Shown here: positions 15,191 through 21,569 of the stretch, piece after piece
Layout of the letters: every line of letters begins with the position of its first letter
Position numbering within the stretch: the stretch's first letter is position 1
NCBI GenBank assembly: GCA_902464375.1
Contig: CABQIM010000022.1
Span: 1 to 21,569 of the forward strand
Direction of reading: 5' to 3'
DNA: 21,569 bases
From: an uncultured bacterium
GTDB taxonomy: Bacteria; Cyanobacteriota; Vampirovibrionia; Gastranaerophilales; Gastranaerophilaceae
The notes under the pieces: model-generated
Seen by the model: only the letters and a program-made list of their open reading frames with translations
Told to the model about the DNA's origin: nothing
Databases searched by the model: none
Made by a program: the position numbers and the translations under genes

Positions 15191-16444
15191 CTATTTCCAA
15201 TCATAGATAGCGCCACTAGTTGAGCCATCAACGCTCTTTTTATAATTTTGTTTCATAAAATCTTGGCGCTGTTTAATTTTCAAGTTGGTTTCCATGTCCA
15301 TTTGCTGCATTTTTCTTTGATATTCAAGTTTCTTAATTTGATTATCAAATCTTATTTCTGCTTTCTCTTCTTTTTCTTTTGCTTTTTCTAATTCTTTGGC
15401 ATGCCGAGCTTCAAATTCTACTTCAGAAATTGGAGTAACATTCTCTTCCTGCTCCATACGATAACCTACTACCGCAACAGAGAAACTTGCACCGGTTAAA
15501 GATTCTAACTTAGAATTTTCACCATAAACATCAATACTCCAAGTTCCTAAGAATTTTGGCACTTCTCCGGTGTATGCGTAAGCACACACCACAACTCGAT
15601 TTTCATCATTAGCATCGAATCCCATTGGATAAATATCCCAGCGCTTTTCATCAAAATCTACACCGCCTGCCATTGCCCAATAATTAACAATCGCATCACG
15701 AATTTGCGGAAGTTTGCGAGCTTCATTTTTAGAAAAATCATATACCCACAAATCAGTTTTCCAAATTCCGTCATGTCTGTGCCCAACTTTTTCTTTTACA
15801 ACAAGTTTGGTATTGTCTGCGGAAAAATCAATCGGAGTTAATGTCCTAAAAATAAATTTTGTATCAATATCCTTAGAAGTAGAAATAAGTGGCGTTTCAA
15901 CCTTGTTTAAGATGTTAGCTTTCTTAACTCTTTCCAAATTGTTCAACGTAGAATCCAAATTTATCAAAAACAAATCACAACTTGTACAATCGGATTGTGC
16001 GTAATAATAAACAGATGGATAAACCAATTTTGTATAATCACCTGACACAATCCCTTGTGCATTAATTTGTCTGTCAAAGTTAAGTTTTCTTGGCAAAGTT
16101 AACTCAGGACTACCAACAGGGTCATTATATTTTACAAGTTTAAATTTCTTTTGAGGAATATAAACCATATTGGAATCTTTTGGCATCTCAGCTTCATCAA
16201 GAATTTTTGCACTAATTTCTCTTTTACTTTGTCCACGTGACTTTGCTTCATATTCAGCAACAGTCATATATCCGGATTCCGGCAAACGACTTTTTTCATA
16301 TTTTTCTGTTTCACCGACTTTATCAACTTCATTTCTATAAATTGTCTCAGCAACAATCCTATCCTGTTTTTTCATAAACGGATATTTTAATTGGTGAAAA
16401 TGTACTTTTAGCGCCATAACGGCACCCGCCATTACTTCTAACAT
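15191..16444 (-). CDS. Uncharacterised protein, third gene of a two-component operon
   Basis: I do not recognise this 417-aa protein. No convincing signal peptide or transmembrane helix is seen; the N-terminus (MLEVMAGAVMALKV) is only mildly hydrophobic. About residues 110-330 contain beta-rich segments resembling TolB or WD-type propeller blades, for example LTPIDFSADNTKLVVKEK and KTDLWVYDFSKNEARKL. A CTSC pair lies near residue 153. Residues from about 335 to 395 are a charged coiled coil rich in Glu, Lys and Arg. The tail ends SGAIYDWK. The ATG follows the regulator stop directly (TAGATG), with GAAGG in the last regulator codons, so translation is coupled. The context suggests a job linked to the signalling pair, for example a sensed or scaffold protein. 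That is inference only. Confidence 0.75.
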   Translation of the reverse strand: MLEVMAGAVMALKVHFHQLKYPFMKKQDRIVAETIYRNEVDKVGETEKYEKSRLPESGYMTVAEYEAKSRGQSKREISAKILDEAEMPKDSNMVYIPQKKFKLVKYNDPVGSPELTLPRKLNFDRQINAQGIVSGDYTKLVYPSVYYYAQSDCTSCDLFLINLDSTLNNLERVKKANILNKVETPLISTSKDIDTKFIFRTLTPIDFSADNTKLVVKEKVGHRHDGIWKTDLWVYDFSKNEARKLPQIRDAIVNYWAMAGGVDFDEKRWDIYPMGFDANDENRVVVCAYAYTGEVPKFLGTWSIDVYGENSKLESLTGASFSVAVVGYRMEQEENVTPISEVEFEARHAKELEKAKEKEEKAEIRFDNQIKKLEYQRKMQQMDMETNLKIKQRQDFMKQNYKKSVDGSTSGAIYDWK

Positions 16445-17104
16445 CTAAACCAAACCTTCTTTCATAGCGGTAACTGTTGCTTGTGTTCTTGATGTTACAC
16501 AAAGTTTTTGTAAAATACTATGAACATGCGCTTTTGCTGTAGCTCTTGTAATTACCAGCTTATCAGCAATTTGCGGATTAGAAAGTCCTTCAACCATAAG
16601 CTCAAGTACGTCCAACTCTCTTTCTGTTAAGCCATAAGAATTTGGTGCTTTTTTAATTTCCGGAGTCGAAACAATTTGTGCTTGCGGTCTTTGTAAATTA
16701 GAAAAGACCATCTTTGCGATATTTGGGTCAATCCAACCGATACCTTCATTCACAGCTTTGATTGCAGAAATTGTTTGTTCCGGAGTTGCACCCTTCATAA
16801 TATAACCGTCAGCACCGGCTTTAAATGCTTCAAACACATCATTTTCACTATCACGAGATGTAAAAATTAAAATTTTCACATCCGGATTAAAATCTTTTAT
16901 TCTTTGTGTAGCTTCTATTCCATCAATATTTGGAAGCCCAATATCCATAAGAATAACGTCAGGATTATTTTCTCTGGCAGATTTTATACCTTCCAAACCG
17001 TCAGCAGCTTCAGCACAAAGAGTTATACCTTCTGCCTTGCTTAAAAGCATTGAAAGCCCCATTCTATAAAGTTCATGATCCTCTACCAGCAGAACATTTA
17101 TCAT
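16445..17104 (-). CDS. Response regulator, NarL/FixJ family (REC + LuxR-type HTH)
   Basis: The receiver domain (about residues 1-120) has the acidic pair Glu8/Asp9, phospho-acceptor Asp54 in VILMDIGLP, Thr82 and Lys104. The C-terminal DNA-binding domain (about 150-219) has the LuxR/GerE signature LTERELDVLELMVEGLSNPQ followed by IADKLVITRATAKAHVHSIL. All the residues needed for phosphorelay and DNA binding are present. Length (219 aa) is typical. The start overlaps the kinase stop by four bases (ATGA), with AAGGAAG upstream. The kinase encoded just before it is the likely partner. Its target genes are not known from this window. Confidence 0.93.
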   Translation of the reverse strand: MINVLLVEDHELYRMGLSMLLSKAEGITLCAEAADGLEGIKSARENNPDVILMDIGLPNIDGIEATQRIKDFNPDVKILIFTSRDSENDVFEAFKAGADGYIMKGATPEQTISAIKAVNEGIGWIDPNIAKMVFSNLQRPQAQIVSTPEIKKAPNSYGLTERELDVLELMVEGLSNPQIADKLVITRATAKAHVHSILQKLCVTSRTQATVTAMKEGLV

Positions 17105-18666
17105 ACCAAACTTCCTTCTTTTTCTTCAATACCGCCTACTACAGTGTCCGTAAGGAGGAATGAGAATTCGCTACCTTTATTCAAACTGCTTTCCAGCCAA
17201 ATTTTTCCACCGTGCGATTCTATAATTTGACGGGATAAATATAACCCCAAACCTGTTCCGGTAGAACGTTTTTTGCTTGTTCCCTGAGAAAATCTCTGGA
17301 ACATATTCGGAATGTCTTCTTGCGGAATTCCACTTCCATTATCTGACACAGAGAATATTAAATCTTTGTCTTCACATTTTAGAGTGATAACAACTTTCCC
17401 CTTTTCTTGTGTATAATTAATCGCATTACCGCAGAGATTACATATTACACGTCTTATTTCACTTCTATCTGCATTAATTTCAATCTTTTTATTAGTGCAG
17501 TTTATCTCAAAATCAATACTCTTCTTTTGTGCAAGCGGCAAAAGCTCATTATACACTTGCTCTACCAAATTATAAATATTGAAATTGGTCTTCGTTAATG
17601 TTAATTTGTCTGCATCATATTTATAAACTTCCAACAGTGCATTTACAAGTCCCAACAAATCTTCATTGCTCTTTTGCATTGTAGACAAAAGTAATTTTTG
17701 TTTTTCGTCCAATTCTCCGAGCGCTCCGTCTAGGAAGAAGGTAAGCGTTTGAATCGCCGCAAGAAGCGGTGTTCTTAAATCGTGCGTAAGTGTTGCAATA
17801 AAATCATCACGCAACTTGTCTGATTTTTTCTGCTCCGTTACATCTCTAATTACACCCACAAAACGCTTAAATTCATCATCAGGATTAATTCTGGCAAAAC
17901 TAATTTCTACAGGAATTTCAATATTGCTTAATGGATTTTTTATATAAAATTCTCTTAAAAGCAACTCTCTGTCATCAAGCTTATGGAGTTCTTTAGAAAT
18001 GAATGTTTTTTTGCTAAAAAGAAAATCATCTATTGATGACATAACTAATTTACTGCCAACCAAACCAATTAGACTTTCACATGCCAGATTAACTTGTTCA
18101 ATAATACCGTCTTCGTTGATAATCACAATTCCATCCGCGCAATAGTTGAAAACGCCTTCTAATTTTGCGTTAGATTGCCTTAAATCCGCGGTTCGCTCTT
18201 CTACAATTTGCTCTAGATTGTGAGAATATTTTTCTAATTCTTTTTTTGCGTCTTCTAGCTCCGCAATTTTTTTACGAAGTTCGCTCAACAAATAACTTCT
18301 CTCAATACCGTTTTTGATATTTAGGATTAAATCGTCATTATCCCAAGGTTTTTCTATATATCTATACAGTCCGACTTCGTTAATTGCTTTTATCGCATTT
18401 TCTTTATCTGCATAACCTGTTAGTAAAATTTTGCTAACTTCCGGATACATTTTTTTTACTTCGGTCAAAAATTCCAGACCATTCATCTCCGGCATTAAAA
18501 AATCTGATATTACTAAGTCAGGTACGTTTGTCTTAAGAAATTCTATAGCTTCTTTGGGACTGTTGAAAAAATGCGCATCAGAAAAACCTTCAACTTTTAA
18601 AAGAGTTTTAAAAGCGGAAGTAACGATTTTTTCATCATCAACAACGACTATTTTCCCCATATTCAT
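17101..18666 (-). CDS. Hybrid histidine kinase: REC-PAS-HisKA-HATPase
   Basis: The order is receiver first (about residues 3-125; Asp10/Asp11, phospho-acceptor Asp55 in LVISDFLMPEMNG, Thr83, Lys106). A coiled coil follows (126-165), then a PAS domain (about 168-280, starting LEGVFNYCADGIVIINEDG), the phospho-acceptor histidine His295 in ATLTHDLRTP, and a HATPase domain with an N-box (NLCGNAINYT), DNGSGIP and GTGLGLYLS. No transmembrane helix is seen, so it is cytoplasmic. A receiver at the N-terminus implies input from another kinase. Start ATG at 18666 or, three codons in, at 18660; neither has a strong ribosome-binding site. It is first in a three-gene coupled operon. Confidence 0.92.
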   Translation of the reverse strand: MNMGKIVVVDDEKIVTSAFKTLLKVEGFSDAHFFNSPKEAIEFLKTNVPDLVISDFLMPEMNGLEFLTEVKKMYPEVSKILLTGYADKENAIKAINEVGLYRYIEKPWDNDDLILNIKNGIERSYLLSELRKKIAELEDAKKELEKYSHNLEQIVEERTADLRQSNAKLEGVFNYCADGIVIINEDGIIEQVNLACESLIGLVGSKLVMSSIDDFLFSKKTFISKELHKLDDRELLLREFYIKNPLSNIEIPVEISFARINPDDEFKRFVGVIRDVTEQKKSDKLRDDFIATLTHDLRTPLLAAIQTLTFFLDGALGELDEKQKLLLSTMQKSNEDLLGLVNALLEVYKYDADKLTLTKTNFNIYNLVEQVYNELLPLAQKKSIDFEINCTNKKIEINADRSEIRRVICNLCGNAINYTQEKGKVVITLKCEDKDLIFSVSDNGSGIPQEDIPNMFQRFSQGTSKKRSTGTGLGLYLSRQIIESHGGKIWLESSLNKGSEFSFLLTDTVVGGIEEKEGSLV

Positions 18667-18690
18667 ACTTTTATATTAACCCAAAGATTT

Positions 18691-18720
18691 ATAATAGACA
18701 AATTATTAACATTTCTGTAA
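18691..18720 (-). promoter_or_regulatory. Possible promoter of the hybrid kinase operon
   Basis: On the minus strand, TTACAG (18720-18715) and TATTAT (18696-18691) are 18 bp apart, about 25 bp before the first ATG. This would give a very short leader. The match is moderate. Confidence 0.35.
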
Positions 18721-18730
18721 CATAAAAATT

Positions 18731-18780
18731 CACTCCCTCGCCCCTTGTGGGCACAACTGTCCGAGGAGAGGGGACTCGCC
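18731..18780. repeat. GC-rich palindromic (REP-like) intergenic element
   Basis: A markedly GC-rich 50-bp block stands in AT-rich surroundings. CTCCCTCG near 18733-18740 is complementary, with small bulges, to CGAGGAGAG near 18762-18770. Inside it CCC-TTGT-GGG makes a small hairpin. The base composition and nested palindromes are typical of dispersed extragenic palindromes. Whether other copies exist cannot be seen here. Confidence 0.5.
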
Positions 18781-18813
18781 AAACTTGTAGTTACATTACT
18801 AATTGTTTAAAAA

Positions 18814-18841
18814 ACTTTCCACTTTCAACTTTCAACTCTTC
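18814..18841 (-). repeat. Heptamer array, copy 2 (inverted relative to copy 1)
   Basis: Plus-strand units ACTTTCC, ACTTTCA, ACTTTCA and ACTCTTC repeat every 7 bp. Read on the minus strand, TGAAAGT-TGAAAGT-GGAAAGT corresponds to copy 1 at 15101-15121. A shorter related piece (AACTTTCAACTC) occurs near 21303-21314. Confidence 0.55.
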
Positions 18842-18865
18842 CACCTACCCACTCTTTCGAATCCG

Positions 18866-18874
18866 TGCTATAAT
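18866..18874 (+). promoter_or_regulatory. Extended -10 promoter of the PC4-like gene
   Basis: TGC followed by TATAAT (18866-18874) is a perfect extended -10. No good -35 lies at the expected distance, which extended -10 promoters tolerate. It is 35 bp upstream of the coding start. Confidence 0.6.
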
Positions 18875-18909
18875 CTAAATGGTTTTATTATAAAAAGGAG
18901 ATTATACAA

Positions 18910-19146
18910 ATGGCAGGAAAGTTATTAGCTAGCATTCAAAGAACAGATACAGAACAATTACAGATTTCTATTTCTGAATACAGAGGAAAAAGCTACTTCA
19001 ACTTAAGAATTTTTTACACAACAGATGACGGTGCTACTTGGCTTCCTACCAAAAAAGGTGTAACTTTCGCTCCGGATCAATTAGATGTCTTGTCTGAAGC
19101 TATCGAAGAAGCTAAAAAAGAATTTATGAGCGAAGAAGAAGAGTAG
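18910..19146 (+). CDS. PC4/YdbC-like single-stranded DNA-binding protein
   Basis: A 78-aa protein matching the PC4 (transcriptional coactivator p15) C-terminal fold: a curved beta-sheet (LQISISEYRGKSYFNLRIFY, then a TTDDGATWLPT turn and the KKGVTF strand) followed by one helix (PDQLDVLSEAIEEAKKEF) and an acidic tail (MSEEEE). The GRKGISL-like motif of PC4 appears as TKKGVTF. Eukaryotic PC4 and the bacterial homologue YdbC of Lactococcus bind single-stranded DNA as dimers. A role in transcription, replication or repair is inferred. An AAGGAG site about 9 bp before the ATG supports the start. It is a single gene, separated from the next by an inverted repeat. Confidence 0.8.
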   Translation: MAGKLLASIQRTDTEQLQISISEYRGKSYFNLRIFYTTDDGATWLPTKKGVTFAPDQLDVLSEAIEEAKKEFMSEEEE

Positions 19147-19153
19147 AAAGGGT

Positions 19154-19273
19154 GTCTTTAAGTCTTTAAGTCATTAAGGCGTTAAGTTCATTATAAAAAT
19201 TTTTTTAAACCTAGTTTTACATATATATTTTTAATAAGAACTTAAAGACCTAACGACTTAAAGACTTAACGAC
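19154..19273. repeat. Inverted octamer-repeat element before the sensorless kinase
   Basis: The left arm (19154-19189) is TCTTTAAG, TCTTTAAG, TCATTAAG and GCGTTAAG in an exact 8-bp period. The right arm (19238-19273) is CTTAAAGA, CCTAACGA, CTTAAAGA and CTTAACGA. The 36-bp arms are imperfect complements around a 48-bp AT-rich spacer. Architecture matches the element at 12695-12834 although unit sequence differs. The right arm ends about 10 bp before the kinase start and replaces any ribosome-binding site. It may fold as a terminator-like hairpin after the PC4-like gene. Confidence 0.85.
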
Positions 19274-19283
19274 CTAGAAAAAT

Positions 19284-19997
19284 ATGTCCAACATTCAAGA
19301 CGAATTTATAGCAACAGTTTCACATGAATTGAGAACCCCTCTTACCAGTATAAGAGGGTTTTCTCAAACACTTTTGGCTTCTTGGGATAAAATTGATGAC
19401 GAGAACAAAAAAAAGTTCATCAAAATCATCGAAGACCAATCAAACCGCCTCATCCACCTTGTTGAAAATGTTTTATCAGTATCAAATATGAATGCAGGCT
19501 GTGAAGTTCTTAAAAAAGTTGACGTAAATGATGTTATTAAACGTATTATTCCTATGTTTACGGAACAATATAAAACAAGAAAATTTGTTCAGAAGTTGAA
19601 CTCCAGTCTTCCACCGGCACGACTTGACGAAGATAAGTTCCAACAAATTTTAACAAACCTTATAGATAATGCGGCAAAGTATTCCACAGACGGCAAAACC
19701 GTCACAATATCTACAGAACTTTCTGAAAACTTTGTTGAAATAAAAATAACTGACGAAGGTGTCGGCATAAAACAAGAAGATTTTGATAAAGTATTCAAAA
19801 AATTTAGCCGTCTTGAAAACCATTTAACCAGTACAACACAAGGCAACGGATTAGGCTTGTACATTACAAAACAATTGGTTGAAAATATGGGCGGTCAAAT
19901 CAGTTTTACATCAGAAATCAATAAAGGCACGATTTTTAGACTTCTCATGCCTGTATATAATCAAGAGGAGGTTTTGAGATGCTCTCACAAATCTTGA
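19284..19997 (+). CDS. Sensorless histidine kinase (HisKA + HATPase only)
   Basis: This 237-aa cytoplasmic protein begins almost at the dimerisation helix, with phospho-acceptor His14 in ATVSHELRTP. The HATPase domain shows NLIDNAAKYS (N-box), DEGVGI and GNGLGLYI. There is no sensor domain, no membrane segment and no room for one: an in-frame TAG lies three codons upstream. No Shine-Dalgarno site precedes the ATG, unlike most genes here, because the octamer repeat runs up to it. Input must come from partner proteins. The stop lies 19 bases inside the next gene, a REC-type protein and its likely partner. Confidence 0.9.
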   Translation: MSNIQDEFIATVSHELRTPLTSIRGFSQTLLASWDKIDDENKKKFIKIIEDQSNRLIHLVENVLSVSNMNAGCEVLKKVDVNDVIKRIIPMFTEQYKTRKFVQKLNSSLPPARLDEDKFQQILTNLIDNAAKYSTDGKTVTISTELSENFVEIKITDEGVGIKQEDFDKVFKKFSRLENHLTSTTQGNGLGLYITKQLVENMGGQISFTSEINKGTIFRLLMPVYNQEEVLRCSHKS

Positions 19998-21250
19998 TTA
20001 TTGATAAAAGAAAAGAGCTTTCTACCAAGTACAAAAGGAACTTGGAAGACGAGCAAACCGCAGTATCTGTCGCGAGAACCCTAAAAGACGCTATTGGTTT
20101 AATACGTATTATTGAACCGGATTTGATAGTCGTATCCGATTCAATTGAAGAAGAATTAACACGCTTTTGTGAAAAAATCAGGACTCTAACTTATAACACT
20201 CGTCCGACAATAATTGCGCTATCAAAATCCGCAGACTTTAACGACAGAATTAATGTTTTAAGCTGCGGTGCGGATGATTTTTTGAGTGAACCGGTTAATA
20301 TAGAAGAATTCAAAGTAAGAATAAAAGCACATTTAAGACGAGATATAGAGCTCAATCTTGATAGTGTTACACAAATACCGAACAAAAAATATGTTCAAAA
20401 AGCTCTTAGGCGTTTGCTGAATTCTGACAACAAGCAAGCCGTATTACTGGTAGGAGTCGAGAATTTAGAAAATTATAAAAGCATTTATTCGGATATTGCG
20501 GGTGATAAATTACTCCAAACACTCGCTGCGATTACAAAATCGGCACTAGATTCTAACGATTTTTTAGGACAACTTAATGAAAAGAATTTTATCATAATTA
20601 CAAATCCTTTCAGTGCGGAAAAAATGGCTGCTTTTTTAACTTTTGCTTTTGATACAGTTGCTCCAAAATTTTATTCAGAACAAGATGCAAAACGCGGTTA
20701 TACATTGATGAAAGGCGATAGAGAAGCCGGTATGAGAGCGAATTTTGTATCTATTTTGATTGGCGGAATTCTTGATAATTATGACTTAATTTCATCAGAA
20801 GAAGCTTTGCTGGAAAAATTATTTGCAATAAAGAAAATCGCAAAAATCCCTAACGGTTCAAATTATGCGATAGACAGAATTAAGTTAGCTGGAGAGAATT
20901 CTGTAATCACACCAAAAATTAATAGAAAAATTTATATTCATGAACCGGATGAAGCTTTAACACTCTTGCTCAGAACAACATTGGAACTCCAAGGGTATGA
21001 AATTCAAGAAGAATTAAATCTTGAAGATGATGAACAGCCAAGGGTAATAATTTTAGATAGCGCAGATGATATGTCCGACTTAGAGGTTTGCAAAGATTTG
21101 AAGTGTCGACTAAATTTTGTTAATACAAAAATAATTGTAACTAGTACAACCAGAGAAAAATCTGCAATTTTGGATGCCGGCGCGGATTTATACTTGCCAA
21201 AACCTTATGAAATCGCAGATTTGATACATTGGATTGAAAAATTAATCTAA
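19979..21250 (+). CDS. REC - degenerate GGDEF - REC signalling protein
   Basis: A 423-aa cytoplasmic protein of three domains. The first receiver (about 1-118) is eroded: LIIDKRKE keeps only Asp9 of the acidic pair, the usual phospho-Asp position reads VVSD (Ser53/Asp54), and the conserved Lys is Glu104 (SEP). The middle (about 125-300) has diguanylate-cyclase landmarks (VTQIPNKKYV, VGVENLENYKSIY, AGDKLLQTLA), but the GGDEF motif reads NEKNF at 200-204, so it cannot be an ordinary cyclase. The C-terminal receiver (about 308-423) keeps Asp360 in VIILDSADD and Lys408 in LPKPYE. A strong AGGAGG site precedes the ATG. It may be a phospho-dependent adaptor or a nucleotide-sensing switch. Confidence 0.82.
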   Translation: MLSQILIIDKRKELSTKYKRNLEDEQTAVSVARTLKDAIGLIRIIEPDLIVVSDSIEEELTRFCEKIRTLTYNTRPTIIALSKSADFNDRINVLSCGADDFLSEPVNIEEFKVRIKAHLRRDIELNLDSVTQIPNKKYVQKALRRLLNSDNKQAVLLVGVENLENYKSIYSDIAGDKLLQTLAAITKSALDSNDFLGQLNEKNFIIITNPFSAEKMAAFLTFAFDTVAPKFYSEQDAKRGYTLMKGDREAGMRANFVSILIGGILDNYDLISSEEALLEKLFAIKKIAKIPNGSNYAIDRIKLAGENSVITPKINRKIYIHEPDEALTLLLRTTLELQGYEIQEELNLEDDEQPRVIILDSADDMSDLEVCKDLKCRLNFVNTKIIVTSTTREKSAILDAGADLYLPKPYEIADLIHWIEKLI

Positions 21251-21417
21251 GGATTTAATCTAAAATTTAATTGCGAGATTCAGAACAAACCCTACTTAAA
21301 ACAACTTTCAACTCAAATTTCTAATTTCCAAAGGGCGTTCTAACTTTAATAAAATTTCCGCTTGCAAAAAAAGATTGATGTGATAAATTAATAATATAAA
21401 CTGAATATTTAACTTAT
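21251..21417 (+). other. Intergenic leader before the tRNA
   Basis: No gene is seen. It holds a partial heptamer-repeat fragment near 21303-21314 and AT-rich sequence (21376-21405) that probably includes the tRNA promoter, without one clear box pair. Confidence 0.4.
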
Positions 21418-21491
21418 GCGTCTGTAGCTCAGCTGGATAGAGCATCTGCCTTCTAAGCAGAGGGTCCCGCGTTCGAATCGCGGCAGGCGTA
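21418..21491 (+). tRNA. tRNA-Arg (anticodon TCT)
   Basis: A full cloverleaf is visible. The acceptor is GCGTCTG with CAGGCGT (two G-U pairs, including the terminal one). The D arm is GCTCAGCTGGATAGAGC. The anticodon arm is TCTGC/GCAGA with loop CTTCTAA (anticodon 21452-21454), and the T arm is CCGCG-TTCGAAT-CGCGG. The discriminator base is A, and CCA is not encoded. It reads AGA/AGG codons, in keeping with the AT-rich genome. Confidence 0.95.
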
Positions 21492-21500
21492 TTTTTTTGT

Positions 21501-21527
21501 AAAAAGAGCCACTTATGTGGCTTTTTT
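21501..21527 (+). terminator. Intrinsic terminator after tRNA-Arg
   Basis: AGCCAC-TTAT-GTGGCT, with the stem extended by an A-run on the left and a run of six T on the right, ten bases after the tRNA. The A-rich left arm also allows termination from the opposite strand. Confidence 0.9.
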
Positions 21528-21569
21528 GTTGTATTTTCAAGGCTTTTACCTGTTCTATTAAAGAAATGT

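Noticed and set aside
15094..18841. Composite transposon carrying the two-component genes
   Set aside because: No transposase, target-site duplication or longer terminal repeat is visible. Kept only as a repeat observation.
21418..21491. tRNA-Arg as an attachment site of an integrated element
   Set aside because: There is no integrase, phage gene or repeated tRNA 3' end in the window.

Overview
The window is about 21.6 kb of AT-rich DNA, tightly packed, with strong Shine-Dalgarno sites on most genes. It looks like a Gram-negative, fermentative bacterium. The evidence is an outer-membrane/RND/adaptor efflux operon, a complete minC-minD-minE cluster, a pyruvate formate-lyase system and two histidine kinase systems. 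Low GC, fermentation and this Min arrangement would suit a non-photosynthetic relative of the cyanobacteria (Vampirovibrionia/Melainabacteria, Gastranaerophilales type). That placement is inference, because no rRNA or marker phylogeny is available here.

Layout. 81-2480 (+): minC, minD and minE, translationally coupled, for division-site placement. 2508-2635: a foldable RNA-like segment ending in a perfect bidirectional terminator. 2639-6341 (-): a ferritin-like diiron protein, a PLP-dependent alpha-oxoamine synthase and a LysR-type regulator. 6381-6424: a divergent control region with a LysR-type dyad. 6472-12207 (+): an efflux operon in the order outer-membrane factor, RND pump, membrane-fusion adaptor. 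12330-12358: a second perfect bidirectional terminator. 12388-14927 (-): pyruvate formate-lyase encoded as two proteins, a 694-aa body with the catalytic Cys-Cys pair and a separate 86-aa glycyl-radical domain. Each ends in a Cys-Gly-Cys tail. 15191-18666 (-): a hybrid histidine kinase, a NarL-type response regulator and an unrecognised 417-aa protein in one operon. 18910-21250 (+): a PC4-like single-stranded DNA-binding protein, a sensorless histidine kinase and a REC / degenerate-GGDEF / REC protein. 21418-21491 (+): tRNA-Arg(TCT) and its terminator.

The most notable system is the split pyruvate formate-lyase. The break falls just before the glycyl-radical domain, the large protein has no glycyl-radical motif of its own, and both halves carry CGC-type tails not found at the end of E. 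coli PflB. This looks like an obligate two-subunit glycyl-radical enzyme in which the oxygen-sensitive radical domain can be replaced separately.

The second unusual layer is intergenic. Two loci (12695-12834 and 19154-19273) carry octamer repeats in inverted arms, with the same architecture but different unit sequences. Two heptamer arrays (15094-15128 and 18814-18841) share one consensus and bracket the two-component operon in opposite orientation. No intergenic gap exceeds 300 bases. The first 80 bases show only a G-rich stretch and a weak possible hairpin.
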